Assembly: GCA_964019695.1 (NCBI GenBank)
Contig: OZ026516.1
Coordinates: 81,175,018-81,239,017, forward strand
Length of the DNA: 64,000 nucleotides
Reading direction: 5' to 3'
From: Loripinus fragilis
Taxonomy: Eukaryota; Mollusca; Bivalvia; Lucinida; Lucinidae
Position 1 is the first letter of the stretch. Every line of letters begins with the position of its first letter. A program made the position numbers and the translations under genes. The notes below the pieces were generated by a model, which had not been told where the DNA came from, made no database searches, and saw only the letters and a list, made by a program, of their open reading frames with translations. This document shows, piece after piece, positions 25,545-35,429 of this stretch.

Positions 25545-25770
25545 GGAAGAACCACAGAACACTAACAGTCACAATTTAAAGGCACCAGGAAGATAATTAA
25601 AGTAAAGAAACTAGCTATCTCTTCCTCATCAAGCCGATTGCAAAACTAGGAGGACACAAAGTAAAACAAGCATCAAACACAGAACCCCACAAACAATGGG
25701 GCAACAATAAACAATCCATCAACAACAACAGAACCACTTCCCAAGAACGAACAGCAGCCAAAGCTATCAG
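25545..25770 (+). repeat. Dispersed repeat C, copy 2
   Basis: It matches 19630-19850 and ends at a G-homopolymer of about 19 bases (25771-25790). Confidence 0.7.
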
Positions 25771-25902
25771 AGGGGGGGGGGGGGGGGGGGTAAATACAGT
25801 TTAATGGTAAAACCATATTCTTGCTTAAACAAATGCTGGTGTATGCAGACATTAGGCCTAAAGAACTGAATGTTAGTAGTATAGGCGCCGGTTTAGGGTC
25901 AA

Positions 25903-25993
25903 TGACGTCACGACGTCAGATCCAAGATGGCGGCCCCCACGACGTCAGATCCAAGATGGCGGCCCCCACGACTTCCGATCCAAGATGGCGGCC
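25903..25993 (+). promoter_or_regulatory. CRE-like palindrome and three YY1-like boxes in left TIR
   Basis: TGACGTCA (25903-25910) is the full CREB/ATF palindrome. CCAAGATGGCGGCC follows at 25922, 25951 and 25980 in a 29-bp tandem repeat; its core AAGATGGCGGC fits the animal YY1 consensus. A TATATA run lies about 100 bp further in (near 26088). The right TIR carries the same set (TGACGTCA 36825-36832; boxes at 36742, 36771 and 36800). The factor names are inferred from consensus only. Confidence 0.55.
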
Positions 25994-26632
25994 CCTGTGA
26001 CGCGTTCGGTTACACCTGGGAGGGTGAGTCAACGCCTTAGACCACGAGAAGGTAGCGTCACGTCCTAGAGCGCGGTGTCGTTCTTCTATATACAAGGGTG
26101 AGGGGCCTCTCATGTTTCGAACGAACACGGATCTGGAGGAGTCTATATTGAGGATTCCCGGGTGGTTTTTTTACGAAGTTCAGAACGAGATCCAGTCTTT
26201 TATGGTGTAGCGCGTTGCAGCGCTCGGTTTATCCCGTTCCCCGGGTGGACCCTTTTTTTTCAGCACGGTCCTTTCAAGTCTTTTTCCACGTACTGATCGG
26301 CTTCGTAATTGGGTCGTAAAGGCTGAGAGGGATATGATTGTCTATCAACGTAGAACGGGTTCCTCGCCATGCATATGGCGTCTGGCTAACTTAGGAGCAT
26401 ATTGCGCAATTATTTGCTGTTCGTCCTTTAGTATTTCAATGAATTCCAGTCCAAAGTTGCTGTCTTACGCCCTCCGTCCATGGACATTGCATTCATGTCC
26501 TTGCAATGCATCACGCCTACTATAGGACTGGTTGCAGATCAAACACCGGATCATTTTGTCTTAGTTTCTCTACCTTCATACGGGTGTCATACTTCTTACG
26601 ATCATTGGATCATTGTTACCACCACCACCCAC

Positions 26633-27136
<504 letters not shown>

Positions 27137-27160
27137 GGGAGCGCAGTGGCTCAGTGGTAG
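27137..27160 (+). repeat. Truncated SINE head
   Basis: The first 24 bases are identical to the 5' head of the SINE at 27550 (GGAGCGCAGTGGCTCAGTGG), then the match stops. It directly abuts the CATA tract, the same kind of site used by the full copy. Confidence 0.6.
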
Positions 27161-27549
27161 ACAGGTCATCTCGAAAATTGACATTTTTCTACACCATCGA
27201 ATTTCCCCCAGCTTAAGTCAGACCAGACCGTCCCAGGCCCTATGAGCATATTTAGCTAATAACAAGAGATTAAAGACACCATTTTTTCAGGAGCCAACCA
27301 AGCAACGCAATAAACGTGGTATCGAGTTAAGCAATATTCACCTACATCCATACTTTTTCTATGGAACCTCTACCTACAACCATCAACATTAACACTACCA
27401 ATTCAACCAACAACGCTAAGCACCCCTATATGGCTCATATATAAACTACATCCATAATTTTTCTATGTCGACAATGCATTTTCGTGGGCGAGTTTCCCTT
27501 TAAAACCTTGAAAACATTTAAGTATTATACATACCAGACATACATACAG

Positions 27550-27734
27550 GGAGCGCAGTGGCTCAGTGGTAGAGTGTTTGACTGGAGACCGAGGGGCCTC
27601 GGGTTCGAGCCTCACCGGCGTCACTGCGTTTTGTCCTCGAGCAAGACACATTAATCCTAGCTTAGCCAGGAAGCCCCGTTTAACTGAAAGATCGTTGATG
27701 GGAGGTAAAGAATCAAATCAAACCAGCAAACAAA
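27550..27734 (+). mobile_element. tRNA-derived SINE nested in Maverick
   Basis: A-box TGGCTCAGTGG (27559-27569) and B-box GGTTCGAGCCT (27602-27612) mark an RNA polymerase III promoter of tRNA origin. The body matches the minus-strand copy at 1136-1342 and ends in an A-rich tail. A 10-bp duplication ATACATACAG flanks it (27540-27549, 27735-27744). Confidence 0.9.
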
Positions 27735-27744
27735 ATACATACAG

Positions 27745-28930
27745 GAGAAGGGGGTAACACTTATACACGTATAAAATGAAAAATGATATTCTGATCGCTT
27801 GACTCAATAGTCGCCTATCCTGGCCAAACCAGACTATCCCAGACCCGACTAGATCCTTTAATACATTCCAAACTAGGCCACCTGATCACGTACTCAGACA
27901 CCCACTCATTTACCCTGGCACCCTCAAATTGTCTTCTGAATAACCATATGAAATATGGATTGTAAACCAAGCCGTTTTGTAACAGCTCGGTTTCTCTGGA
28001 CATTTATAGACAGCACTGTTACTAAAAATAGAACTGTTATTAAACGGAGAAATCAACGATACCTTTGATACGCATCAATATAATTAACTGCTGTTTCTTT
28101 GATCGCTTATCGATTTTACAATTCAGTAGACAGGCCCACGGAAAACCCACCTTTTCAATGCTGTTCAACATCGAATTTACTGATCAGAGTGCGTTATTCA
28201 AGCAGATGAGCCTGTCCATCGGACAGACGTGTTATGTTATGTACACGGAAATGCCGAAACGACAGTGATATGATGCCGTTCAATACAGAAAACAACTTTG
28301 GTCTTATTTGTGGGGCGTTTAGCAAAACCAAGGTGCCCCACACTAAATTGAAAGTGTTTTATATGAACATATTTACCGTCTTTTTCCCTATAAGAAAAAT
28401 CAGGTAATTTAAGTGCCATATTAATACACTTTTTCATGACATTCTCACAATGAAATTTTGAGAGGGTGTCACCCCTCCCAAATAAATGCCTCTCTCTAAT
28501 GAGGTTTAAATACGTGATACCCATATTTTGTTTCTAAGCACGAAGGTTTCTCTTTTTATACTGACTGATCATAATGAAATTTTGGAAATCAGGCGCCCTT
28601 AATTAATCTCTCTAATGAAGCGATAAGACCAAAGACATTGATAATTAATATTAATGGTACATATCTGGAACCTAATTATTAATATAAATATCTAGAACCT
28701 ATGCAATTAAGCTCATTTCCGATTTTGGAAGAGAATTACAGCAATGGTTTTTGAATCTTTCTTTAGCCTGGCAAATTCAACATGTTTCAGCATTTTAATT
28801 CGCATGAGCGAAATATTGTTTATACTCATACATTCGGGACAAGACGTGTTCTGTTTTCAGGAAATTGTTATATATAGTTTTAGATTAATGTACAAACCCT
28901 TAATATTAATTAATCAGCTGGTTTCTGGAA
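27745..28930. other. Unassigned Maverick left interior
   Basis: There is no recognisable Maverick gene (capsid, ATPase, protease). One isolated copy of the ACTGTTACTAAAAATAGAA motif found upstream of the polymerase occurs at about 28013-28031. The 95-codon minus frame at 28237-28524 has no family signature. Confidence 0.5.
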
Positions 28931-29153
28931 GCCAGCTGATCTGGATCTAAGCGATAGACATTTAACAGTTAAAACATTATACCACCCTTACCAACTTTAG
29001 CACGAAATAGATGTAGGTGGTATAAAATAGTTATACCACCCAGAGGCCAGCTGATCTGGATCTAAGCGATGGACATTTAACAGTTAAAACATTATACCAC
29101 CCTTACCAACTTTAGCACGAAATAGATGTAGGTGGTATAAAATAGTTATACCA
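28931..29153 (+). repeat. Two-unit tandem repeat, 115-bp period
   Basis: The unit starting GCCAGCTGATCTGGATCTAA at 28931 is repeated from 29046 with almost no change. Each unit contains the inverted pair 'ataccacc..ggtggtat', so each could form a hairpin. Confidence 0.9.
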
Positions 29154-30030
29154 TGTTTTGTCCTCCTGTACGTAAAATACTTGTTTAACATTTATGAGCA
29201 TGATAAATACAACATCTGAAATTAAAAAAATGTATTTTTCAGTATTATAGTTGAAATTTCATGCTGAACGTTTCCTGATAAGCCTCGTTAACTAGCATTG
29301 ATTATGAAACGGGCAATATAATTGATATTAAAGGATTTTTCTCTGGGATAATCATTTTAGATAGTTGAGGTGTCCCTCTGGGATCAAATATAACAAGTAT
29401 TCGCTGATAGAACGTTAGATCAAAGACAATAACACAAAGTACGGGCGTAGATGTAAGACCCATATAATTAACCGTTAAATTGGTAATTTTAAAAAGTCTT
29501 CATGCTCTAAGCAAACAGTCTATGTATCACAAAGTTTTTTTCCTACCAAAAACGCATGTGCCCGTCTCTTCTGGTTTTGGTCAGTATGGAATTACGTGCA
29601 CGGACTCAGTGACAGCAGGTTTCATTGAGTTCATTATCGTAAAACGACAACATTACGGTACATGGTGCGAAACAGGTGATGCTCTACATTCAAAAACAAT
29701 ACGATATCACTATGATTTATGCAGGTGGTGACTTGACACAATCGGTTTGGACCCATGCCAATGTTTTGGATCTGCGCAGGCTGATCAGCGCCTTTGCTGT
29801 CCCCTTTTTGCAAAGCAAATTTTTATTTTAGCTAGTCTCTGAAGCTGAACAGACAGGTACCCAAACTCACAGGACAAATTTTCTCGTGGCATCCATAATT
29901 TGTGTTTGCGAGCAGCGATGATTCTCGCTATCAAATTAATACACTTTAAATGCATGCGTCAAATATATGTTTTGTATATTATGTATTGTTGTGAAATAAA
30001 ATTTCTATTCCGTTCTGTATGTTATACGAT
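29154..30030. other. Unassigned Maverick interior
   Basis: An 83-codon + frame (29480-29731) lacks known motifs. Bases 29750-29870 resemble the TIR element at 58652-58898 ('ctgcgcaggctgatcagcgc', 'agctagtctctgaagctga'). Confidence 0.45.
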
Positions 30031-30163
30031 CAGCAAAAGCTCAGACCAGCCTGCGCAGTCTGATTAGAGCCTTGCTAGTCGCATACGTATTCTACTGACT
30101 GAACATCATTTGCAGCGTCTAAGCTGAAAAGGAGGCTGGGCTTGTCGGAGTCTACACTTGTGT
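30031..30163 (+). repeat. Dispersed repeat D, copy 1
   Basis: It matches 60085-60245 ('cagcaaaagctcaga', 'cagcctgcgca', 'ctactgactgaacatcattt', 'gaaaaggaggctg', 'gagtctacacttgt'). It is the same repeat family that sits in the host zinc-finger gene region. Confidence 0.75.
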
Positions 30164-30370
30164 CACGGCTCACAGCATTTTTGTGCTCTAGCAGCTAAGG
30201 GGAAAGTACTCCTATTTCAATACGAAAAGTAGCGATAGTGAATTAAGACGCCTGATCGTTTTAAAAGCTTTGTTAATCTACCTACCTCACACGTAAGTGT
30301 AGTAGTATGTAGGATGCCTTGGGTTCAATGATGACCCAAAAGTTCGAAAAAGAGCTTACGTATTTATAAC

Positions 30371-30625
30371 GATGTTACTAAAAATAGAAGATGGTACTGT
30401 TACTTAAAATAGAAAGTGACACTGTTACTAAAAATAGAACTGTTATTTAACGGACCAATCAAAAGACGGTACTGTTACTTAAAATAGAAAGTGACACTGT
30501 TACTAAAAATAGAAGATGGTACTGTTACTAAAAATAGTACTGTTATTAAATGGACCAATCAAAAGGCGGCACTGTTACTAAAAATAGAAAGTGACACTGT
30601 TACTAAAAATAACGGACCAATCAGA
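30371..30625 (+). promoter_or_regulatory. Upstream array of MEF2-like and CCAAT boxes
   Basis: Exact CTAAAAATAG occurs at 30378, 30428, 30503, 30528 and 30578, with near matches at 30603 and two CTTAAAATAG copies. CCAAT occurs at 30455, 30555 and 30617, always as GGACCAATCA. The motifs sit in larger repeated modules (ACTGTTACTAAAAATAGAA). CTAAAAATAG fits the MEF2 consensus YTAWWWWTAR. The array ends about 65 bp upstream of the predicted transcription start. Confidence 0.6.
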
Positions 30626-30647
30626 AGAGACCTTGAAGAGAGCCAAG

Positions 30648-30684
30648 TATATAAGAAGGAGTGAGAAGAGGTTGTCTCATTCTT
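30648..30684 (+). promoter_or_regulatory. Core promoter: TATA box and initiator
   Basis: TATATAA at 30648-30654 is followed by TCATTCT (30677-30683). The latter fits the initiator YYANWYY with A+1 at 30679, 31 bp from the first T of the TATA box. The first ATG of the transcript is at 30711, giving a 5' leader of about 32 bases. Confidence 0.7.
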
Positions 30685-30710
30685 AACATAGAATTTCAAC
30701 AATCCACATC

Positions 30711-31571
30711 ATGAACTCTGAGAATCTGTCGGAAGAAATCCAAGAAAGCGGTCGTCTACTGTTGGCAGACGGCCCCTGGGATCCTTTAGGGGACGAACCT
30801 AGACCCCTGGAATATACCATGAGAAAGAAAGGGGAGAGAACCTATGCAAAAAATGCGGCCGTAGACACCACCTTTCAAGTCAAAGTTAATGATAGATACC
30901 GCGGCCAACGCCTCAGAGACATACGACGAGGTCTTCACGGTATGTTCGAAGACATCCTCCAAGAGGCGCGCGGCGATCTGGCGGACAACGATTTGGTACG
31001 TGTGGTGATTCATCACGACGGGTTACACGACCCCATCGTGGTTCCCTTAAGACCTTGGGACCGTTTAAACGTCGACGTCGTGATGGAACATATAGAAAAG
31101 GTGCTGAACAGTCATCAAGAATTGTCTGTGAATGACAGTTTCGACATCACGATCGGGGCAATAGACTTACCCAAAGGTGGCGGAAAAGGAAACAGAAGAC
31201 CTATTACCAGCCTCCAGGGAGACAAGAATTCGATACAAATCAAGAAATCTCTCGTCACTATAGACAATAACGACCAATTGTGTATGGCGAGAGCCATCGG
31301 AGTGGGGTGGGCCAAACTCAACTTATGTACCCAAGAAGAATGGAACGATTTAACCCGTTACCAGAAGTCCAAGAGTAACTCGGAATTAACGTTAGAGCAC
31401 GGAAAAGTACCCGAAAGTCACTATATGAATCTGAGAAAGACAAAGAGGAACGAACAAAAAGACCTGGCCGTGGCTATCAGCCGATTGGCCGGGGTACCTT
31501 TAGACCGACCCGCGAGTTTGAACGATATAGAGGCGTTTGAAGAAGTCCTGAACCAACAAATTTATTACTAG
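30711..31571 (+). CDS. Maverick polymerase N-terminal region (split ORF)
   Basis: A 286-residue frame starting at the first ATG after the promoter. It is hydrophilic with no membrane segment or signal peptide. Visible features include YRGQRLRDIRRGLHGMF (about 63-80), HHDGLHDPIVVPLRPWD (101-117), a Lys/Gly/Arg-rich PKGGGKGNRR stretch (154-163) and DQLCMARAIGVGWAKLN (189-205). I recall this as the region normally continuous with the N-terminus of invertebrate Maverick polymerases. It stops TAG at 31569. The polymerase frame is open immediately around it, offset by +1, and has no ATG for a long way. It is therefore probably the front of one gene broken by a small indel, or joined by frameshifting. 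No enzymatic motif is visible; a role in DNA or terminal-protein binding is a guess only. Confidence 0.8.
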   Translation: MNSENLSEEIQESGRLLLADGPWDPLGDEPRPLEYTMRKKGERTYAKNAAVDTTFQVKVNDRYRGQRLRDIRRGLHGMFEDILQEARGDLADNDLVRVVIHHDGLHDPIVVPLRPWDRLNVDVVMEHIEKVLNSHQELSVNDSFDITIGAIDLPKGGGKGNRRPITSLQGDKNSIQIKKSLVTIDNNDQLCMARAIGVGWAKLNLCTQEEWNDLTRYQKSKSNSELTLEHGKVPESHYMNLRKTKRNEQKDLAVAISRLAGVPLDRPASLNDIEAFEEVLNQQIYY

Positions 31572-34500
31572 CCCGAACACCGACGAGCGACCCTGTATCT
31601 ACATTTACTTGGTCGACGATTGTCATTTTCATACCATCTCCAACATAACCGGCTTCTTTTCGTCGAGATACTTTTGTTCAACATGCCTGAAACACTATGA
31701 CCACAAAGAGAGACACGAGTGCGAAGTGACCTGTATCGTGTGTAAAACGACAAACTGTCCCAAAACCGAGTCTACGGTCACGTGCGACCAGTGTCACATG
31801 ACGTGTAGGTCGACGAAGTGTTACCAAGAACACAAGAAAGTACCCCTACACGAGAAGGGGGCAAAGAAGGGACAAGTTAGGGGACCTTCTGAATGCGATA
31901 AATGGTGGAAATGTCCGACATGTTACAAAGTCATCAACACGACCAAAAGAGAGAAAAAAGACCATCGATGCGGAGAATACCTTTGTACGTCATGCGATAA
32001 ATACGTACTGAGAGATCATCTTTGCTACCTGAGATCCATACCGGCCAAACAGGAATTTATTCCCAAGTTCATCTTCGCCGATTTCGAATGTAGCCAAGAT
32101 GAGAGATCCGAGTGTACGGAGGGGTACGCGCCACTGATGAATCCCGATTGTACGGAATGTCAACCAAGTAGGACGTGTACTCCCTGTTCGAAATGCCAAC
32201 GATGTAAGACGTCCTGGTGCGGAAAAGCCTCCCACAAACCCAATTTCGTGGTGGCCCATACGGTCTGTCCTACGTGTATAGATAGACCTGTGACGTCCGA
32301 ATCCAGGTGTCAAGATTGCGGTACCCGTTGCTCCAGATGCGAAGACCTAGACGTCCCTTGTACCGGAACAGCTTGCGGTTTGAGAGAGGTCGTCTTCCAA
32401 GGACAAGACACAGCTCGTACGTTCGGTAAATGGTTATTTTCGAGTCAACATAAATACTTTAAAACCGTCTGTCACAACATGAAAGGATACGACGGATACT
32501 TCCTATTGGAGTACTTGATAGACCAATCCATGAGACCGGACAAGATTATCTACAACGGGTCCAAAATCATGTACATGACGGTAGGAAAAGACCTCCACAT
32601 CAAAGTCATAGACAGTCTGAATTTTCTACCCATGAAGTTATCCAAGTTACCCAAAGCCTTTGGATTGAAAGAACTAAAGAAAGGTTGGTTCCCCCATTTC
32701 TTCAACACCCGGGATAACCAAGAGTACCTCGGGCCGTACCCGGATCCTAAATATTACGGATGTAACTTTATGGGAAACGAGGAAAGGGAGGAATGCCTAG
32801 CATGGCTCAAATCCAAAGAGAACTGCGTCTTCGATTTTAAGAAAGAAATGTTGGACTACTGTCGAAGTGACGTGGACATTCTACGTCAGGCCTGCCTCAA
32901 GTTTCGAGAACTATTGATGTCCGCCACCGGCGATTGTGTGATGGACCAAGGAGGAAAACCTCAGTGGACTGGGGCGGTGGATCCCTTCGACTCTGTGACC
33001 ATCGCCTCGGAATGTATGAACGTATACAGAACCAAGTTTCTAGAAGAAGAGTGGAGGGTCAAATTAGCGGAAGACAAGAATTGGTTGGTGGCCAAGTTCA
33101 AGGATGGCCGTATGAAAGTCTTACGGGGTGACCGGTGGGTGTCAGAGGATGAGGTGGTCATCGGGGAGAAAGAATTCGTTCGTTCCCCTATCGCCAAGAT
33201 TCCACCAGGCGGGTATAAGACGGACCAGTACAGTAAATCGTCCATCCAGTACTTAGAATGGGTATCCAGAAGGGACAATATAAAAATACGTCACGCCCTG
33301 AATGGGGGAGAAATACGTCTCCCGGGAACCAGATACAGGTTGGACGGCTATGCCTACGAGACTAAAACCGCTTTCGAATACCAAGGATGCGTCTATCACG
33401 GATGCCCCCGAAGTTTTCCCGAGGACAGAGAAGAGACGAAACACCCTATGACGCAACAATCCATGAGCGAACTCTACGCCCTAACCATGAAAAAGAAATC
33501 TTATATCGAAAGTCTAGGAATGAAATACGTGTGTATGTGGGAACACGAATTTAGAGAAACCTACCGAAACGACCCGGAACTTAGACACTATCTCCAGAAT
33601 TTAGACATCACGGACAGATTGGATCCACAAGAGAGTTTTTTCGGCGGTAGGACCAACGCGAGTCAACTGTATTATAGGACGAAAGAAGATGAAAAGATAG
33701 AGTACGTGGACTTCACCTCCTTATACCCCTGGGTCAACAAGACCTGCAAGTACCCCGTAGGACACCCGGAGGTAATAACGTCAGACTTCCAAGAAATCGA
33801 CCAGTACTTCGGAATCGCCAAAGTGCGAATATTACCTCCTCGTGGACTGTATCACCCCTTGTTACCCTATAAATCGAACGGAAAGTTAAAGTTCCCATTG
33901 TGTAAGACCTGCGCCGAAAAAGAGAGTCCATCTCTCTGGGGGTGTTCTGACGAAGATCGAACCATGACCGGGACTTGGTGTACTCCCGAACTTCAGACAG
34001 CGGTACGACTGGGATACCGAGTCCTCAAAATATACGAGGTATACCACTGGAAGGACACCACCCAATACGATGCAGAGACGAAAGAAGGAGGACTGTTCGC
34101 CTCTTATATCAATACGTTCCTGAAGTACAAGCAAGAGGCAAGTGGCCCTCCCGACTGGATCAAGACCCCCGAAGATGCCAAAGAGTATATAGATCGGTAT
34201 TTCGAAAAAGAAGGGGTATCCCTCGATGGGGAGAAAATCGAAAAGAATCCGGGAATGCGGGCATTGGCCAAGCTCTGCCTAAACAGTTTCTGGGGGAAAT
34301 TCGGGCAGCGACTGAACCTGAAACAGTCCCAATTCTTTCACGAGACTGAGGTGGATGCCTTTTTCCGAGTTCTTTCCGATCCTACCAAAGACGTCCAGGA
34401 TTTTCACATTGTGGCCAACGATACCATTCAGGTAGAATGGACCTATAAAAAGGACTGTCAACCGGAAGACAACAAGACGAATATCTACTTGGCGACCTTT

Positions 34501-34980
34501 ACTACGTGTTGGGCCCGACTAAAACTCTACAGCATCCTTGAGAAAATAGACAGAAACGTTCTGTACTATGATACAGACTCGGTGATTTACGTGAGTAAGA
34601 CGGGAGAGAATGATGTACCACTAGGAGACTACCTGGGAGAACTCACTAACGAACTAGAAACTGGAGAACATATCATAGAGTTTGTGTCTGGAGGACCAAA
34701 AAACTACGCCTACAAGACCAATAAGGGAAATGAAACGTGTAAAGTGAGAGGGTTCACCCTCAACTTCACTATTAGCCAACTTATAAACTTTGAATCGGTG
34801 AAGACCCTATTGATAGACCCCTCTGAAAAATCGACCATTACCGTCACCAATCCTCATAAAATATGTTGTGATAAGGGAAAAAGAAAACTGTATAATAGAG
34901 AAGAAGAGAAAAACTATCGAATGGTGTACACAAAAAGACGACGACTGGACAATTACGATACGGAACCCTATGGATATTGA
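31552..34980 (+). CDS. Protein-primed family B DNA polymerase (Maverick PolB)
   Basis: The frame is open from 31552 (stop at 31549); residues are counted from the TTG at 31609 (1123 aa). An N-terminal Cys/His-rich zinc-ribbon region (about 20-150) is followed by exonuclease motifs: Exo I FADFEC (D158/E160), Exo II NMKGYDGYF (D295), Exo III YCRSDVD (Y417/D421). A second Cys-rich insert sits between Exo I and II. Then come the Maverick-typical block YQGCVYHGCP, polymerase motif A DFTSLYP (D701), motif B KLCLNSFWGKFG (K888) and motif C YYDTDS (D988/D990). All catalytic residues are present and there is no internal stop. The enzyme would replicate the element from a protein primer in the nucleus. 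The absence of an early ATG implies that translation begins in the upstream frame at 30711. Confidence 0.97.
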   Translation, partial: TNKFITSPNTDERPCIYIYLVDDCHFHTISNITGFFSSRYFCSTCLKHYDHKERHECEVTCIVCKTTNCPKTESTVTCDQCHMTCRSTKCYQEHKKVPLHEKGAKKGQVRGPSECDKWWKCPTCYKVINTTKREKKDHRCGEYLCTSCDKYVLRDHLCYLRSIPAKQEFIPKFIFADFECSQDERSECTEGYAPLMNPDCTECQPSRTCTPCSKCQRCKTSWCGKASHKPNFVVAHTVCPTCIDRPVTSESRCQDCGTRCSRCEDLDVPCTGTACGLREVVFQGQDTARTFGKWLFSSQHKYFKTVCHNMKGYDGYFLLEYLIDQSMRPDKIIYNGSKIMYMTVGKDLHIKVIDSLNFLPMKLSKLPKAFGLKELKKGWFPHFFNTRDNQEYLGPYPDPKYYGCNFMGNEEREECLAWLKSKENCVFDFKKEMLDYCRSDVDILRQACLKFRELLMSATGDCVMDQGGKPQWTGAVDPFDSVTIASECMNVYRTKFLEEEWRVKLAEDKNWLVAKFKDGRMKVLRGDRWVSEDEVVIGEKEFVRSPIAKIPPGGYKTDQYSKSSIQYLEWVSRRDNIKIRHALNGGEIRLPGTRYRLDGYAYETKTAFEYQGCVYHGCPRSFPEDREETKHPMTQQSMSELYALTMKKKSYIESLGMKYVCMWEHEFRETYRNDPELRHYLQNLDITDRLDPQESFFGGRTNASQLYYRTKEDEKIEYVDFTSLYPWVNKTCKYPVGHPEVITSDFQEIDQYFGIAKVRILPPRGLYHPLLPYKSNGKLKFPLCKTCAEKESPSLWGCSDEDRTMTGTWCTPELQTAVRLGYRVLKIYEVYHWKDTTQYDAETKEGGLFASYINTFLKYKQEASGPPDWIKTPEDAKEYIDRYFEKEGVSLDGEKIEKNPGMRALAKLCLNSFWGKFGQRLNLKQSQFFHETEVDAFFRVLSDPTKDVQDFHIVANDTIQVEWTYKKDCQPEDNKTNIYLATFTTCWARLKLYSILEKIDRNVLYYDTDSVIYVSKTGENDVPLGDYLGELTNELETGEHIIEFVSGGPKNYAYKTNKGNETCKVRGFTLNFTISQLINFESVKTLLIDPSEKSTITVTNPHKICCDKGKRKLYNREEEKNYRMVYTKRRRLDNYDTEPYGY

Positions 34981-35035
34981 AAAAAAAAGACAATAAGGTC
35001 TAAATGGCCATTCAATTTGTGTTACTATCAAATAC

Positions 35036-35115
35036 ATTTTTGTCATTGTTATTTCATTTTTTGTCCTTGTTTATTCATTTTTTGTCGTTGTTATTTCATT
35101 TTTTGTCATTGTTGA
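35036..35115 (+). repeat. Short tandem repeat, ~25-bp unit
   Basis: About three and a half copies of 'ttttttgtcattgttatttc' with small changes, placed between the polymerase stop and the integrase remnant. Confidence 0.8.
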
Positions 35116-35160
35116 AGAGATGTTTTGTACTTGTAAGAATGCTTGAATGTTTAAATTTGT

Positions 35161-35166
35161 AATAAA
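35161..35166 (+). terminator. Possible polyadenylation signal for PolB
   Basis: AATAAA lies about 180 bases after the polymerase stop codon and directly before the integrase remnant ATG at 35168. No GT-rich downstream element was confirmed. Confidence 0.4.
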
Positions 35167-35167
35167 G

Positions 35168-35368
35168 ATGACAAACTGGAAAGAGTATCTGTCTTCTTTG
35201 TATTTTAATCCCAACTTACCATCCAGTTACTTAGGGCCGGAAAAGCTATATCAACTGGTCAAATCCCAAGCCAAATTTAAAATAGGTAGACAACGTATAC
35301 GTAAATGGCTACAAGATCAAGAGGCTTATTCTCTAACCAGAGGTGCCAGGCGCAAATATATTATATAA
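35168..35368 (+). pseudogene. Maverick integrase, N-terminal remnant
   Basis: 66 residues from the ATG at 35168 (an in-frame ATG also lies at 35147). The segments LYFNPNLPSSYLGPEKLY and FKIGRQRIRKWLQDQEAYSL fit the helical N-terminal region of Maverick/Polinton retroviral-type integrases, which runs to several hundred residues. The frame stops at 35366-35368. The DDE catalytic core and any chromodomain are missing, replaced by a minisatellite from about 35430. It cannot be an active integrase. The short frame has remained open, which could mean recent loss or a retained DNA-binding peptide. Confidence 0.75.
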
Positions 35369-35429
35369 TCATGGTCAACCAACAATTACCGGTGAACCTC
35401 TGATAATAGAACGTTCTACAACGAGTATA

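Noticed and set aside
25916..26128. 70-codon frame present in both TIRs (MFVRNMRGPSPLYIEERH)
   Set aside because: Both copies are inside near-identical TIRs, so preservation needs no coding explanation. No domain is recognised and promoter-like motifs occupy the same bases.
27550..27625. A functional tRNA gene
   Set aside because: The A and B boxes fit, but the cloverleaf is not supported. The same sequence recurs with an A-rich tail and target duplications, which marks a SINE.
31557..31568. AAATTTA as a -1 frameshift slippery site at the ORF1 end
   Set aside because: Its codon phase does not match the ORF1 frame, and the required shift is +1.
31609..31611. TTG as translation start of the polymerase
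   Set aside because: Eukaryotic initiation at TTG is improbable. The frame is open further upstream, and ORF1 with a full promoter precedes it.
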